From positions 134,397,897 to 134,461,896 of the forward strand of contig OV050032.1 in the NCBI GenBank assembly GCA_920105625.2: DNA of 64,000 nt, in the 5' to 3' direction. The notes below the pieces were generated by a model. That model made no database searches, had not been told where the DNA came from, and was given only the letters and a program-made list of their open reading frames with translations. This DNA is from Clusia tigrina (lineage: Eukaryota; Arthropoda; Insecta; Diptera; Clusiidae). Below, piece after piece: positions 54,870 through 64,000 of the stretch; the stretch's first letter is position 1; each line of letters begins with the position of its first letter. Position numbers and translations under genes: made by a program.

Positions 54870-55399
54870 TCCCGGCATCCGGTCTTTTGGCCATTTCTGT
54901 AGCTAGTTCCATTCTTCGTAGCCTCTAGTTTTAGTTCGTAGCCTCTCCTTTTTTATATACTCGTATACCTCCTCGTTTCCTCGCCATGGAATCCTTAGTC
55001 TTCCTCGCTAAACTGTAGTCGTAGATATCGCATGGCTCTGCCACGGGATAAAATTTTAGTACTGTACGTAGTCCTGTAGCAGTTACTTCTCCTATTACAC
55101 TGTTCTGCAAAAAAATTTTTTTCATTTTTCTGAGATTCTGAATTATGATTCTTATGGTTATTAATATCATGATTTCAAGTTTGTTTTTAGATTTTGTTCA
55201 TCAAGCACAGTTTTTTAGTAATTTGGAATTAAAGTTTTTCACCTTTCTTTATGTTGCATTAAAAAACATTCTGCATAAATTTAATGTAAACTTTATTTAA
55301 TTCGACAGAAGCTTTTCTAAATACAATACCCGATATTAGTAGAGCTTAAAACATGAAAAATAAGAACAACAAATATGTATTTTCCATTAGTTAATAATG
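54870..55399. other. AT-rich intergenic stretch, nothing recognised
   Basis: Contains TTCGTAGCCTCT twice near 54915-54945 but no coding motif and no LTR-like end for the BEL element. Confidence 0.5.
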
Positions 55400-56978
55400 T
55401 TATTTCTTTCTTTTATGCTGAACATCCTTGCAATCTCGTACAATATTCCAGCAGTAGTCAGCGAGCATAGTAGGCATCCATTTTCCTTCGTATCGCTTTT
55501 CTAAACTTAGAATGTCTTTGTGGAACCTTTCACCATGTTCATCAGATACGTCGCTGCAGCATTCATGGAAGAAATGCAAATGAGAGTGCAAAAAATGCAC
55601 TTTCAAGGACATGTTGCATCCCAGGTGTTTGTATGCAACAAGCATATCATCAACTAATTCTTTGTAGTTGGGAGCTCTCCGTTTTCCCAGAAAGTCTCTT
55701 GTGACGTTCTTAAAACACGTCCATGCTCTTTTTCTTCTGGCGTCAGACATGCTTCGAAATATGGGTCCTTTTGAAGTTGCCTAATCTGGGGGCCAACAAA
55801 CACATCTTCCTTAATTTTTGCTGGTGAAAGACGATGGAATTTGCTTGACAGGTACATAAATCCTCTTCCACTTTTATCCATTGCCTTCACAAATTGCTTC
55901 ATGAGGCGTAATTTGATATGAAGTGGTGGAAGGACCACATATTCGCTAGCTACAAGTTTTGTGCGCTGGTCATTTTTTTTCGCCCAGTTTCCATTTTCGT
56001 TGGGGCCAATCTTTTTTCTTATGATGGGAACTTCTGTCACGACTATCCCACTCACATATAAAACACCCATATTTGGTGTAGCCCAGCTGCATCCCCAATA
56101 TCATGGCAATGATTTTCAGATCACCACAAATCTTCCATTTATAGTCATTGCATTTAATGCATATGATTATTTAGCCATACTAGCATAGGCAATTGGGACG
56201 GAAGGCATTACGTTTCCAATGTGGAGTAGGACTGCCTTTAAACTAATTTTGGAGGCGTCTATAAAAAGAGTTTTAGTAAGAGCTTTATCATTTGTAAAAA
56301 AAGGAAGAAAGGTACTTTCTCTATGCCTGAAAAGAGTAACATTTGTAGCTTCATGGAGCAGATTACATTCCTGTAACCTGGATCCTAGCAGTTCTGACTT
56401 TTGTTTACATAAGCCTAAGTCGGGAACTAAATCATTTAGATATGCCTGAGTTAAAAAGAATCGGTTTGGTATACTTGTACTCTGATACGTGGGATCGTTT
56501 TCAGGACAAGAAGATGGCAATTCTTGACCAACACTTCCTTCTTCACTATATGTATCATTTTCAATTGTTGATCTTGAGGGCACTGGATCACTGGGAGAGT
56601 GTGGCGCTGGTCTGGTTGCAGAAAGCAAATTTGGATAAACGATGTGTCTCTTTGATTTCCTGCTTGTAAAACCTGCAACATTAGTGAGACAGAAATAGCA
56701 ATTTGTTATGTGGTCTTTTTGCTCCCTCCAAGAAATTGGGGCTGCAAACAACATGGAAGATTTACCATTCCACCAGTTTGTTAATTTCATGTAACAAGTA
56801 TCACAACGAATATGTGGCGCCCAGTTCTTGTCCTGATGTCTAAGCTCCATTCCAAAGTAATTTTTGTAAGCCTTCTTTATAACGGGAGAAATTTTCTTTT
56901 ATGTCTTGCAAACGTGAATTCTCCGCAGATGTAGCAAAAACTGTCTCGATTATTCCGACATGCTCGGCGATGATACAT
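55400..56978 (-). pseudogene. Arthropod multicopy protein family of unknown function, broken copy
   Basis: Reverse strand, from ATG at 56978: a Cys pair in DSFCYICGEFTFARHKRK; after a shift, DKNWAPHIRCDTCYMKLTNW, SWREQKDHITNCYFCLTNVA, DLGLCKQKSELLGSRLQECN and LFIDASKISLKAVLLHIGNV (56850-56167); then KICGDLKIIAMILGMQLGYT and GCFICEWDSRDRS (about 56130-56040), VVLPPLHIKLRLMKQFVKAM (55935-55880), and MSLKVHFLHSHLHFFHECCS, VSDEHGERFHKDILSLEKRY, KWMPTMLADYCWNIVRDCKD to 55400. I know this block order from many arthropod proteomes as an uncharacterised, repeated family, probably transposon-derived. Three or more frameshifts make this copy dead. No terminal repeats found. Confidence 0.7.
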
Positions 56979-57160
56979 TTTCTAGAGAAAAGTTTGATTT
57001 CATTAATGTTTGCATTGCTGTGGAAAGAGGAATATGCATTTACTTAACAAACAAAAATATTTTATTCAGTCCCACAAAGAATCAGTTCTATATTGTTATA
57101 ATCACTTGGAGGTTATCTCAACAAAGTGGTATATAAGTTATCTGAACAACGTGATATATA

Positions 57161-58090
57161 TCGGGTTTTTCAATAAGAGCGCTACAAAAGTTTTTTTAAA
57201 TAAAACAAAATCGGTTTTAGATATCAATGAAATTCTTTATTCCTGTGAAAGTACGTTCGTTGCCATTATGTATGGAACTCGATTTCTTTTGCATGGCCAC
57301 CATGGGCACGCTTGCAGAAGTCCAGACGCTGAACCCAATTTTCAACGGTTTTCAAGCATAAATCGGCCGATACTGCTGCAATTTCACGTTCGATATTCGT
57401 ACGAAGTTCATCAATCGTCGCTGGCTTGTTGGCATAGACCATAGACTTGACGTAGCCCCACAGGAAATAATCTAACGGCGTCAAATCGCACGACCGAGGC
57501 GGCCAATTGACTGGGCCATTTCGTGAGATAACACGTTCACCAAACTTGGTTTGCAGTAAATTGATTGTGGCATTCGCTGTGTGGCTTGTGGCGCCGTCCT
57601 GTTGGAACCACATGTCCTCCAAGTCCATATTATCCAATTGGGGCCAAAAATATTCGGTTATCATTGAATGGTAGCGATTCGCATTCACAGTAATGTGCCG
57701 GTCTTGATCATCACGGAAGAAGTAAGGCCCAATGACGCCGCCGGTCCATAAACCGCACCAAACCGTAATTTTTTCGGGATGCAATGATGACTCATGGAGT
57801 ACGTGTGGATTGCTGTCTAACCAATAACGCATATTTTGCTTATTGACGAAGCCATTCAGCCAGAAATGAGCCTCATCATAAATTGGACGTAGCGCTCTTA
57901 AAGTTGAGGCGACTGACTCCGAATTTCGGTAGTAAATTTTAATAATTTCGACTCGTTGTTGGCTCGTATGTCTTTGCATTATAAAATGGCAAACCTTACT
58001 GAAGAGAAATTTCAAAAGAGCGGGAAAAAATATGGCGTCGTTTGCTGTCACTATCGATTTACTTCTGTAGCGTTTTTTTGAAAAACCCTT
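57161..58090 (-). mobile_element. Tc1/mariner-superfamily element with internal deletion
   Basis: Inverted ends: GGGTTTTTCAATAAGAGCGC from 57163 and its partner ending at 58088 (CGCTACAGAAG on its inner side), about 27 bp with a few mismatches. TATA lies on both sides (57157-57160, 58091-58094), so the TA target is duplicated. One transposase frame fills most of the interior but lacks its central part. Confidence 0.88.
57266..58051 (-). pseudogene. Transposase of the Tc1/mariner-type element, internally deleted
   Basis: 261 residues, reverse strand. The N-terminal part MQRHTSQQRVEIIKIYYRNS is the helix-turn-helix start. It jumps at LRALRPIY/DEAHFWLNGFVNKQNMRY, where the middle of the DNA-binding region and the first catalytic Asp region are missing. 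The rest is well kept: WCGLWTGGVIGPYFFRDD, MWFQQDGATSHTANATINLL (second catalytic Asp) and GPVNWPPRSCDLTPLDYFLW (third acidic residue), and the end ENWVQRLDFCKRAHGGHAKE. The open frame with a deletion points to recent decay. Confidence 0.88.
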
Positions 58091-58094
58091 TATA

Positions 58095-58539
58095 TACTAT
58101 GACTAAAGGCTCCATTAGACTACTGACAACTTGTCAAAATGTGTAAACACCAGCAAAAATGTGTACACACCACCAATCAGCTGATTCATTTACTGTCAGT
58201 GCGGGGTATTTACGTAGGATATATAAAAGAGAATATGGTGATAAAATTGATTTAGTATCACACAAGAGTTGATGTTACCACCTGTTTCTACTAAATTTTT
58301 CAGCAATCGCCCCCATTCAAAATATTAACTGAAAATAAAACACTTATTTTCAATTTACCAAAAAACTATGCCTGATAGCAAAATTCTGATTTCGTGTTTG
58401 AGTTTCCCATGTCAAAACCCCTTAGAAACACATAATGCCGCACCAAAAAAAAACCCTTGTCGAACAGTGTTATTAGCGTCCTAATTCCCATTATTAGCGT
58501 CTTATAACTGATGACTAATCATAATTTTTATTTCCACAG
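58095..58539. other. Intergenic stretch, nothing recognised
   Basis: No coding motif. It ends in a polypyrimidine stretch and AG (TTTATTTCCACAG, to 58539) that could serve as a 3' splice site for the following frame. Confidence 0.5.
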
Positions 58540-58905
58540 ACCTTCCCATCTTTCCGTGCCGACTGGCGTGGCAGACGCTACATCGGACCCTGTGACCGCT
58601 GCGCTGCTGAGTACGGGCGATCAGTGTTCCCGGCCCCCATCTTGCTGCAGAGGATGGCGCCGTCACATACCTCAGGGGCAGCCACGCCAGCTAGTGCCAC
58701 AGTTGAGGGTGTGCCGTTACGGACCCCAGGGGCAGCCACGCCAGCTAGCGCCACAGTTGCGGGTGCGCCATTACGGACCCCAGTGGCAGCTAAGCCAGCT
58801 AGCGCCACAGTTGCAATTGCGCCAACGCGCGCCCGCGCCCGAGCTACGCCACCGGCAGCAAATTCGCCAATAGTGGGGTCGAAAAAGTACGAAAATCTGC
58901 ATTAA
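58540..58905 (+). CDS. Candidate exon with an 18-residue Ala/Pro/Thr repeat, origin unknown
   Basis: From the acceptor-like AG at 58539 the frame is open: TFPSFRADWRGRRYIGPCDR, CAAEYGRSVFPAPILLQRM, then nearly three copies of TPGAATPASATVAGAPLR and the basic RARARATPPAANSP, stop at 58903-58905. The GC-rich codon use contrasts with the AT-rich flanks. The last codons run into the duplicated LINE-A segment (58892 on), so the original 3' end has been lost. It could be an exon of a host gene or of an unrecognised transposon. No Met is needed if it is an internal exon. Confidence 0.4.
   Translation, partial: TFPSFRADWRGRRYIGPCDRCAAEYGRSVFPAPILLQRMAPSHTSGAATPASATVEGVPLRTPGAATPASATVAGAPLRTPVAAKPASATVAIAPTRARARATPPAANSPIVGSKKYENLH
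58669..58823 (+). repeat. 54-bp minisatellite, 2.9 units
   Basis: Units 58669-58722, 58723-58776 and 58777-58823 (partial). The period is a multiple of three and keeps the reading frame, giving an 18-residue protein repeat. Confidence 0.9.
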
Positions 58906-60800
58906 TTAAAGTACAAAGCCTTGCATGCCTTGTTATCACAGGAGCTACGCGCACCTATCCAACGACAGCAATGGAAGTTATACTAGATCTAACACCCTTA
59001 CATCTAGTAATTCAAGACTCTGCTAGGAAATCTCTTACCAGAATACAAAAAATTAACTCGAGAGAATCAAATGACACCCAAAATATATGGTTTAACAATT
59101 CAGCTCAAGAATATGGTATACTAAAATCTCACAAGGAATTTATGCCAAGAAAATTCAATTTTGCACACAAATACAGTACAATGTTGAGTTGCAAAAAAGA
59201 ATGGAAAGCTCTAACTGAGATGTATGAAATTAGAAAAAATTCCCTCTTATGGCATACTGACGGTTCTAATGTGGTGGTCGTCGTAGGATTGACGTTTCGC
59301 CAGTCAGATCGCTTATCATCTTTGGCTGCGTCCCTAGCAGATATCTACATATATGAATTTTAAATAGAAAAATCCTAACGACCCAATTTTTGTGTCAACA
59401 GATATTTACCATATTTTATTATAAAGGCTGTATGGTAACCCAGCCAATTGTTGTGGCAAACTTTCGTTTGCCGAAATGAATCCCTGATATTTTGGAGGCG
59501 TGAACGCCGAGCAAAGAAAAAGCAATGTGATTTGCTGAGGTCTCTGTCCAAAACGGAACTGTTTTATTTAAGAAATTAGCGCTCCTTATATAGCAAAATA
59601 TTACATCTAATTTTGTACATCTAAACATGATTCTTTTTTTCAATACTTATCCTAATACATATTTTAAATATTAACCCATATGCTGCACACATGCATTGGT
59701 CTGCAATTGCGTGTGGTCAGCATAATTTTGGGTTCAATGCATTTCTGGCCTTCACACCAAATCCCGCTAAACATAGCGTCATTTGATCCACCGCTTTGGC
59801 TTGTGCCGTGTTTGCATTGTTATCATGCGTTTGCATGTGGGGTACGCTTGTACGTTAGGCAGTGTAGGTTGAAATGCATTGTAGTGTTTTGGGTACACTA
59901 CACTAAGACTATGGACGGAACTGGGGCAGGAGTATTTGGGCCTAGAACCAACTACTGGGAACCAATTGGTTCTATCCCAAGCATTTTTCAAGCGGAAATT
60001 CGCTCTATTGAAACAAGTGCCCAGATCAACATTGAAAGGAAATATCGGGGGAAAAACATTGTGATACTATCTGATAGTCAAGCAGCACTCAAGAGTTTGA
60101 GCTCACATTTGGTGAGGTCTAAACTTGTATGGGACTGTATTGGGAAGCTAAACTCCCTAGGTAGTATGAACAAGTTATCTGTAATGTATGTACCAGGCCA
60201 CATAGGAGTAGAGGGGAATGAGAAGGCTGATAGCTTAGCTAAAAAAGGTTGTGGCCTCTCCTTTCAACGGCCCTGAACTCTTCTGTGGACTATCATCCAA
60301 TACTATTGGAGGTCTGCTGAAGAAGTGTACAGATGCAAAAAGAAGTTCAACCTGGAAAACTCTTCCGGGATTAAGACAGTCTAAAGCTCTTCTGGGAGAT
60401 TTTAATTGTAAAAGAGCTAAGGAGTTAATAAATATGCCTCGAGATAATTAAGAATCATAACAGGCATTTTAAGCGGACATTCTAGACTCAACTACCATAT
60501 GAACAAGTTGGGTATATATTCAGATGCCATCAGAAACCTCACTGCACCTGATCACAGACTGCGGACCATTGGCACATAATAGACTCAGGTGTTTTGGAGA
60601 ATATATCTCAGATATGAGCAAGATCCCTCAACTTGACTCCTCCAAAATATATGAATTCCTGTCGAAAATTAACCTGACAGAAGATTTATAGATGAGAATA
60701 TCCTCATCTTTTTCATATAAATAGGGACATCACAATAGATCTTTCAGGTCGCAGTGTATAACACCCATAAATATATCTATCTATCCATCTATCCATCTAA
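58892..60800 (+). mobile_element. LINE-A copy 3 (3' part), with a solo LTR inside RNase H
   Basis: Starts at the duplication breakpoint in the RT thumb. 58971-59269 encodes MEVILDLTPLHLVIQDSARK to LLWHTDGS. After the solo LTR, 59903-60276 encodes TMDGTGAGVFGPRTNYWEPI, IVILSDSQAALKSLSSHLVR and VPGHIGVEGNEKADSLA. A frame slip at 60240 precedes the final part to KELINMPRDN (60449). TATC/CATC tail at 60770-60800. Confidence 0.9.
59270..59902. mobile_element. Solo LTR (633 bp) inserted in LINE-A copy 3
   Basis: Begins TGTGGTG and ends CACTACA, an imperfect inverted pair. CTAA flanks it on both sides (59266-59269, 59903-59906). Comparison with copies 1 and 2 shows the LINE-A text is otherwise continuous. 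No internal genes. It arises by recombination between the LTRs of a full element, whose family I cannot name. Confidence 0.85.
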
Positions 60801-61194
60801 TTCAGATTGATATTTTCCTGATATTTACGTTTCATGTAAGCATAATGAAACTTATACATTTTGCATTTTGATAATTCCAAAACGGTAAAACCAATGTAAA
60901 TTGGATAATTATAAACAATAAGTAATTTCTTCATTTGAATTGCTATCATTTCATCAGAAAACTTGAGTGTACTAAGAAAATTATTCTCATACCTATACTC
61001 TTGCATTCACATACTATTTTAACATATTGAAACGTGATAGCTCAGTGAAAAGGGATTGCATACTTTTAGGATCCCATCTGGAGAATGAGTGCCCCCTGTG
61101 AGTCAAGATGCGAACTATTCGAATAAAAGTTTATTCAAGAACCATCTGCCGGTAATATCAAAAAGAATATTCTCGACTTCTGTCGAAGAGGATA

Positions 61195-61260
61195 GAAGCT
61201 TCTAGAAACTACGAGAATAGCGTAGAAGTTTCTACACCAACCATTCGAAAACTATAAAAG
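61195..61260 (+). promoter_or_regulatory. Heat-shock-element-like array and TATA box in the solo LTR
   Basis: GAAGCTTCTAGAA (61195-61207) is a three-unit alternating GAA/TTC array with 2-base spacing; GAAGTTTC (61225-61232) is a second, two-unit one. CTATAAAAG (61252-61260) follows 20 bases later. This arrangement is that of heat-shock gene promoters. Function here is inferred from pattern alone. Confidence 0.6.
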
Positions 61261-61590
61261 CGACAAGACTGTTCAAACTCGAATACAGTAGATCAGAGAT
61301 CGCAAAAGTGTATACATCAGGCATTTTAATCTAAGCAGCAGTATTAGCAGTATTTGTAATTTTGCAAAGTGATGAAATTCATTATTAAATAAAGTGATGA
61401 AATTACTTATTAAATAAAGTGACTAATGGTTTGTGGAATAAAGTGCAAATAATAACTAAGTAAACTTTAAGCCTAATATTAAATGTGTAAATAGCAATAA
61501 TTAAATAAAGCTAATTATTTTAATTTAACCAGCGATTGTTTGATTACTACACAATCCAGCGGTACGAGTCCGAGTACAGATAGTTAGAGC

Positions 61591-61681
61591 AATTGTCAGG
61601 AGGGCAATTTTGTAACAGAGTAAATTGTCCGGAGGGCAATTTTGTAACAGAGTAAATTGTCAAGAGGGCAATTTCGTAACA
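61591..61681 (+). repeat. Triplicated 32-bp unit at the end of the solo LTR
   Basis: Units 61591-61622, 61623-61654 and 61655-61681 (last cut at the LTR end). Each has AATTGTC, a GGAGGGCAATTT core and TGTAACAGAG. The LTR terminus GTAACA is the end of a unit. Confidence 0.85.
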
Positions 61682-62414
61682 ATATTTTCTTTTATCAATA
61701 CTTTCCATAGTTTTACCGCAGTCTGTATTATTTAATAACTTGAAAAAATTATATTCAAATAAATTTTTTAGCTACTAAAAATTTACGGAAGTGAAGAAAA
61801 CTTCGAAAAAATTTAGTTAAATTAAAAATTTTAAATATGAAAAGCCGATAGCCCTGGCAGCTAGGGCTTATATAATTATTTAGAATTTTAATTGTAATTA
61901 ATTATAATAAAATAAATAAATTAAATATGAAAAATAATACTAGTAGTAAGTACTTATCAAAAATATAAAATATGTTCCCTTTGTTTAACTGTGGTGAAAT
62001 TCGTCAAAGAAATATGTCATATTTTCAATTAGTCCAATTAAATGTTTTCAGATATTGTGGTGTTCTAAAACTGATTTTGTCAGGTATTAAAAATAAATCA
62101 TATATGTAGTGAAAGGTAAGAGTGTCTATTTCCATTTAGTATATGTATTTTTTACAAAAAATTGCACGATATTAAGATATATTAACTTTTAGCTGCATAT
62201 GCTTTCAAGAATGAGGAAAGGGAGACAGGGATTAGCGAAAATAAAGCGTGGACGGTGTTTTTAATTGGATTATTGTAAAAGTGAAATATATACGAGCCAC
62301 AAAATGGTCCTTGCAATTGCAATCCAGACCCGAAAATATAATGATATCGGAATCTGTCTGTGTCTGTGGAGTCTGCTTACAAAATCCCTTAGAACATACC
62401 GTTTAAATAATACT

Positions 62415-62850
62415 AGTTACGAGGTGGGTTCAAAAAGTATCGCGAATTTTGAATTTTCGCGGGCTATGGATGTTCGATTTTCGATCTTTTTATAGCGTTA
62501 TGTTGGTACTCATGTCCCTCACTTATGTTGACAATCTCGGCCATTTTGAATGTTGAGTCAGTTTTGACAGCTATTGTGCGTGGACGTGCTTTAGCTTGTC
62601 TTCTATTTTTGTCTATCCCGAAAAATGGATCAAAGAATTTGTATAAAACTTTGTGCGAAAAACAACATAAAGTGCGCGAAAGGATTCCGAATGTTGACTG
62701 TTGTATCTATGGTTATGACATAGAAACCAAAGCTCAATCATCCCAATGGAAGCTGCCGTTGATTGAAGGAAAGTTGATTGACTTATCTGGCATAACAATA
62801 TGGCAAAACTGTACTGAGCAATCAGTAAGGCTTTGCGCCCTTTGAAAGTG
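62415..62850 (+). mobile_element. Mariner 5' end with start of transposase (copy B)
   Basis: Duplicate of 45640-46075 with a few substitutions. Same terminal sequence, same ATG start (DQRICIKLCAKNNIKCAK), same truncation. Confidence 0.75.
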
Positions 62851-62884
62851 CAATTTTTAAAAGAAAATAAAACACATATTGTGT

Positions 62885-64000
62885 CATAATAGTTAAAGGA
62901 CTCACTAATGTTCGACCACCCCGAGATGCCTTTGAAAAAATGTGCAAGGAAAAATTGCAATTGCAACAAGTAGAAGTGAGAAAAGTTCGACAGCTATATG
63001 AGCATAATAGCAAAATTGGAATGGTGGCTGAACTAGATTCAGATGAAATGACTGAAGAAGTTTTGAAAAACGCAAAAAAGTTGAGAGGTACTATGATTTT
63101 CATTGAAAAGAACATAAGTGCGGAAAGACAACAGAATAAGGGGGCGCTGCTGCAACTGAAAGCAAAATTATCGACTGGATAACACCAGGAAAATCTTTGT
63201 TCGCGATGACAGCATTAGCATTGGCAATAAGTAAATGTCATACAATACAAGCAAAGTGCTAATGTGCAACGGACAGCCAGCGGATAATATATTAGAAGAA
63301 ATGTATGGCCGTAAGGTAGATAGTAGTTATTTAAGTTTATTAGAAAATGTTAAGTCAAAAAACTTCATTTAAAATTTGTGAATTTACGAAAACTAGAATT
63401 AAGTGAACGAAAACAAGGAACTTTAAATCAAAACATTCGGTGCACCGGTGATGTAGAAAATAGCTCATCTGAAAGGACTCGTAAAATTAGCATCAAAATA
63501 CTGTCCTATAACATTAATGGATTGCAGAGTAAAATAATGCTTCCAAAATTTTTCAATTACATAAATGACTTTGATATAATAGTATTAATAGAAACACATG
63601 TTGAAGAAGGCAAATTTGAAAATTTTAGTAAATACTTCACGAATCATAAAATAGAATGGAAAGGAGAAACAAGAAAAACATAATTTGACTTAAATGTAAG
63701 AATCGGCGAAATGCAACAAGAAATTGAAGAAATGTACATGAATCTATTCAAGGCAGTCTGTGGTCATCGATAATCAAAGGATAAGACGGTAAATGCAAAT
63801 GGGAAAAAATATATAGATTTCTGCGACGACAATGGTTTGATCGTTTTAAACGGAATAACAGATGGCGATAGAGAAGGTAATTTAACATTCATAGGCAATA
63901 TGGGCAGCTCTGTAAATGACATTTGCGCAGTGGATCGAAACCTCTTGAGCTATGTAGATCATTTTAAAGCAGACATCTGGACGGATCACATGCCGATTAT
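62885..64000 (+). mobile_element. LINE-E, copy B, runs off the right edge
   Basis: Duplicate of 46110-47233. The endonuclease-start frame 63378-63683 is unchanged in protein. Near 63966 copy B differs by a short deletion and substitutions relative to copy A (AAAGCAGACATCTGG against AAAGTAGACAAAGACATCTGG). Confidence 0.82.

Larger units (their letters stand above)
61028..61681 (+). mobile_element. Solo LTR (654 bp) with promoter-like and tandem-repeat parts
   Basis: Begins TGAAACGTGAT and ends CGTAACA. ATAT occurs on both sides (61024-61027, 61682-61685), and copy A (near 44912) has the undisturbed site. Internal features: a GAA/TTC array, a TATA box and three 27-32 bp tandem units at the 3' end. 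Orientation is set by the TATA box. Confidence 0.88.
58892..64000 (+). repeat. Segmental duplication, copy B (partner 43421-47233)
   Basis: Order and orientation match copy A to the window edge. The offset grows from about 15.47 kb to 16.77 kb through two insertions found only here (solo LTRs of 633 and 654 bp). The 101-residue frame 63378-63683 is identical in translation to 46604-46909; the 106-residue frame 62525-62845 differs at about nine residues from 45750-46070. Confidence 0.9.

Noticed and set aside
54870..55170. Right LTR of the BEL element
   Set aside because: No sequence shared with the upstream region, no purine tract and no TG...CA ends could be found.
58511..58873. Frame rich in PRQLVPQLRV-type repeats
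   Set aside because: Another frame of the 54-bp minisatellite; the frame at 58540-58905 has a non-repeat Cys-containing part and a better start context.
1..64000. tRNA or rRNA genes
   Set aside because: I looked for cloverleaf-like B-box patterns and rRNA-like conserved text by eye and saw none; a dedicated scan would be decisive.

Overview
This window is a transposon-dense stretch of animal nuclear DNA, most likely from a higher dipteran fly. Reasons: a copia-type element whose primer site matches the internal initiator-tRNA-Met site used by copia; an env-bearing errantivirus of the 17.6/297/gypsy kind with a TATA target duplication; Pao/BEL, Tc1/mariner and RNase H-bearing LINE families; and an AT-rich background. 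I see no confidently intact host gene, no rRNA or tRNA, and nothing bacterial. Family names come from protein motifs in the sequence; no database was searched.

Layout, left to right. 1-3511: 3' part of a Ty3/Gypsy element with its right LTR. 3820-4566: possible small spliced host exons. 4962-12616: a structurally complete errantivirus-like element (328-bp LTRs, TATA duplications, gag, pol, env) with several frame breaks. 13050-13940: a LINE tail. 14290-17541: LINE-A copy 1. 18123-19550: a reverse-strand LINE ORF1. About 19570-34990: a heavily decayed Polinton/Maverick (protein-primed DNA polymerase B, packaging-type ATPase, further Polinton-like ORFs). It is split by a copia element with identical LTRs (20995-25651) and by a reverse-strand LINE-C (27056-34244), which itself carries LINE-B (27729-29708, 11-bp target duplication).

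35040-44690 is LINE-A copy 2. It carries a LINE-D fragment and a young reverse-strand Gypsy element (38563-43382; 208-bp LTRs with 3 differences; GTTCT duplications). Downstream are a mariner 5' end and LINE-E (46110-48284), then a Pao/BEL element (about 48360-54869), a reverse-strand pseudogene of an arthropod multicopy family of unknown function (55400-56978), an internally deleted Tc1/mariner element (57161-58090) and a candidate exon with an 18-residue repeat (58540-58905).

From 58892 to the right edge the window repeats 43421-47233. This is a segmental duplication of about 4-5 kb. Copy B alone carries two solo LTRs (59270-59902 and 61028-61681); the second has a heat-shock-element-like array upstream of a TATA box. 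The genes do not form a host pathway. Each retroelement encodes its own capsid, protease, reverse transcriptase, RNase H and integrase or endonuclease, and the order of insertions can be read from the nesting.
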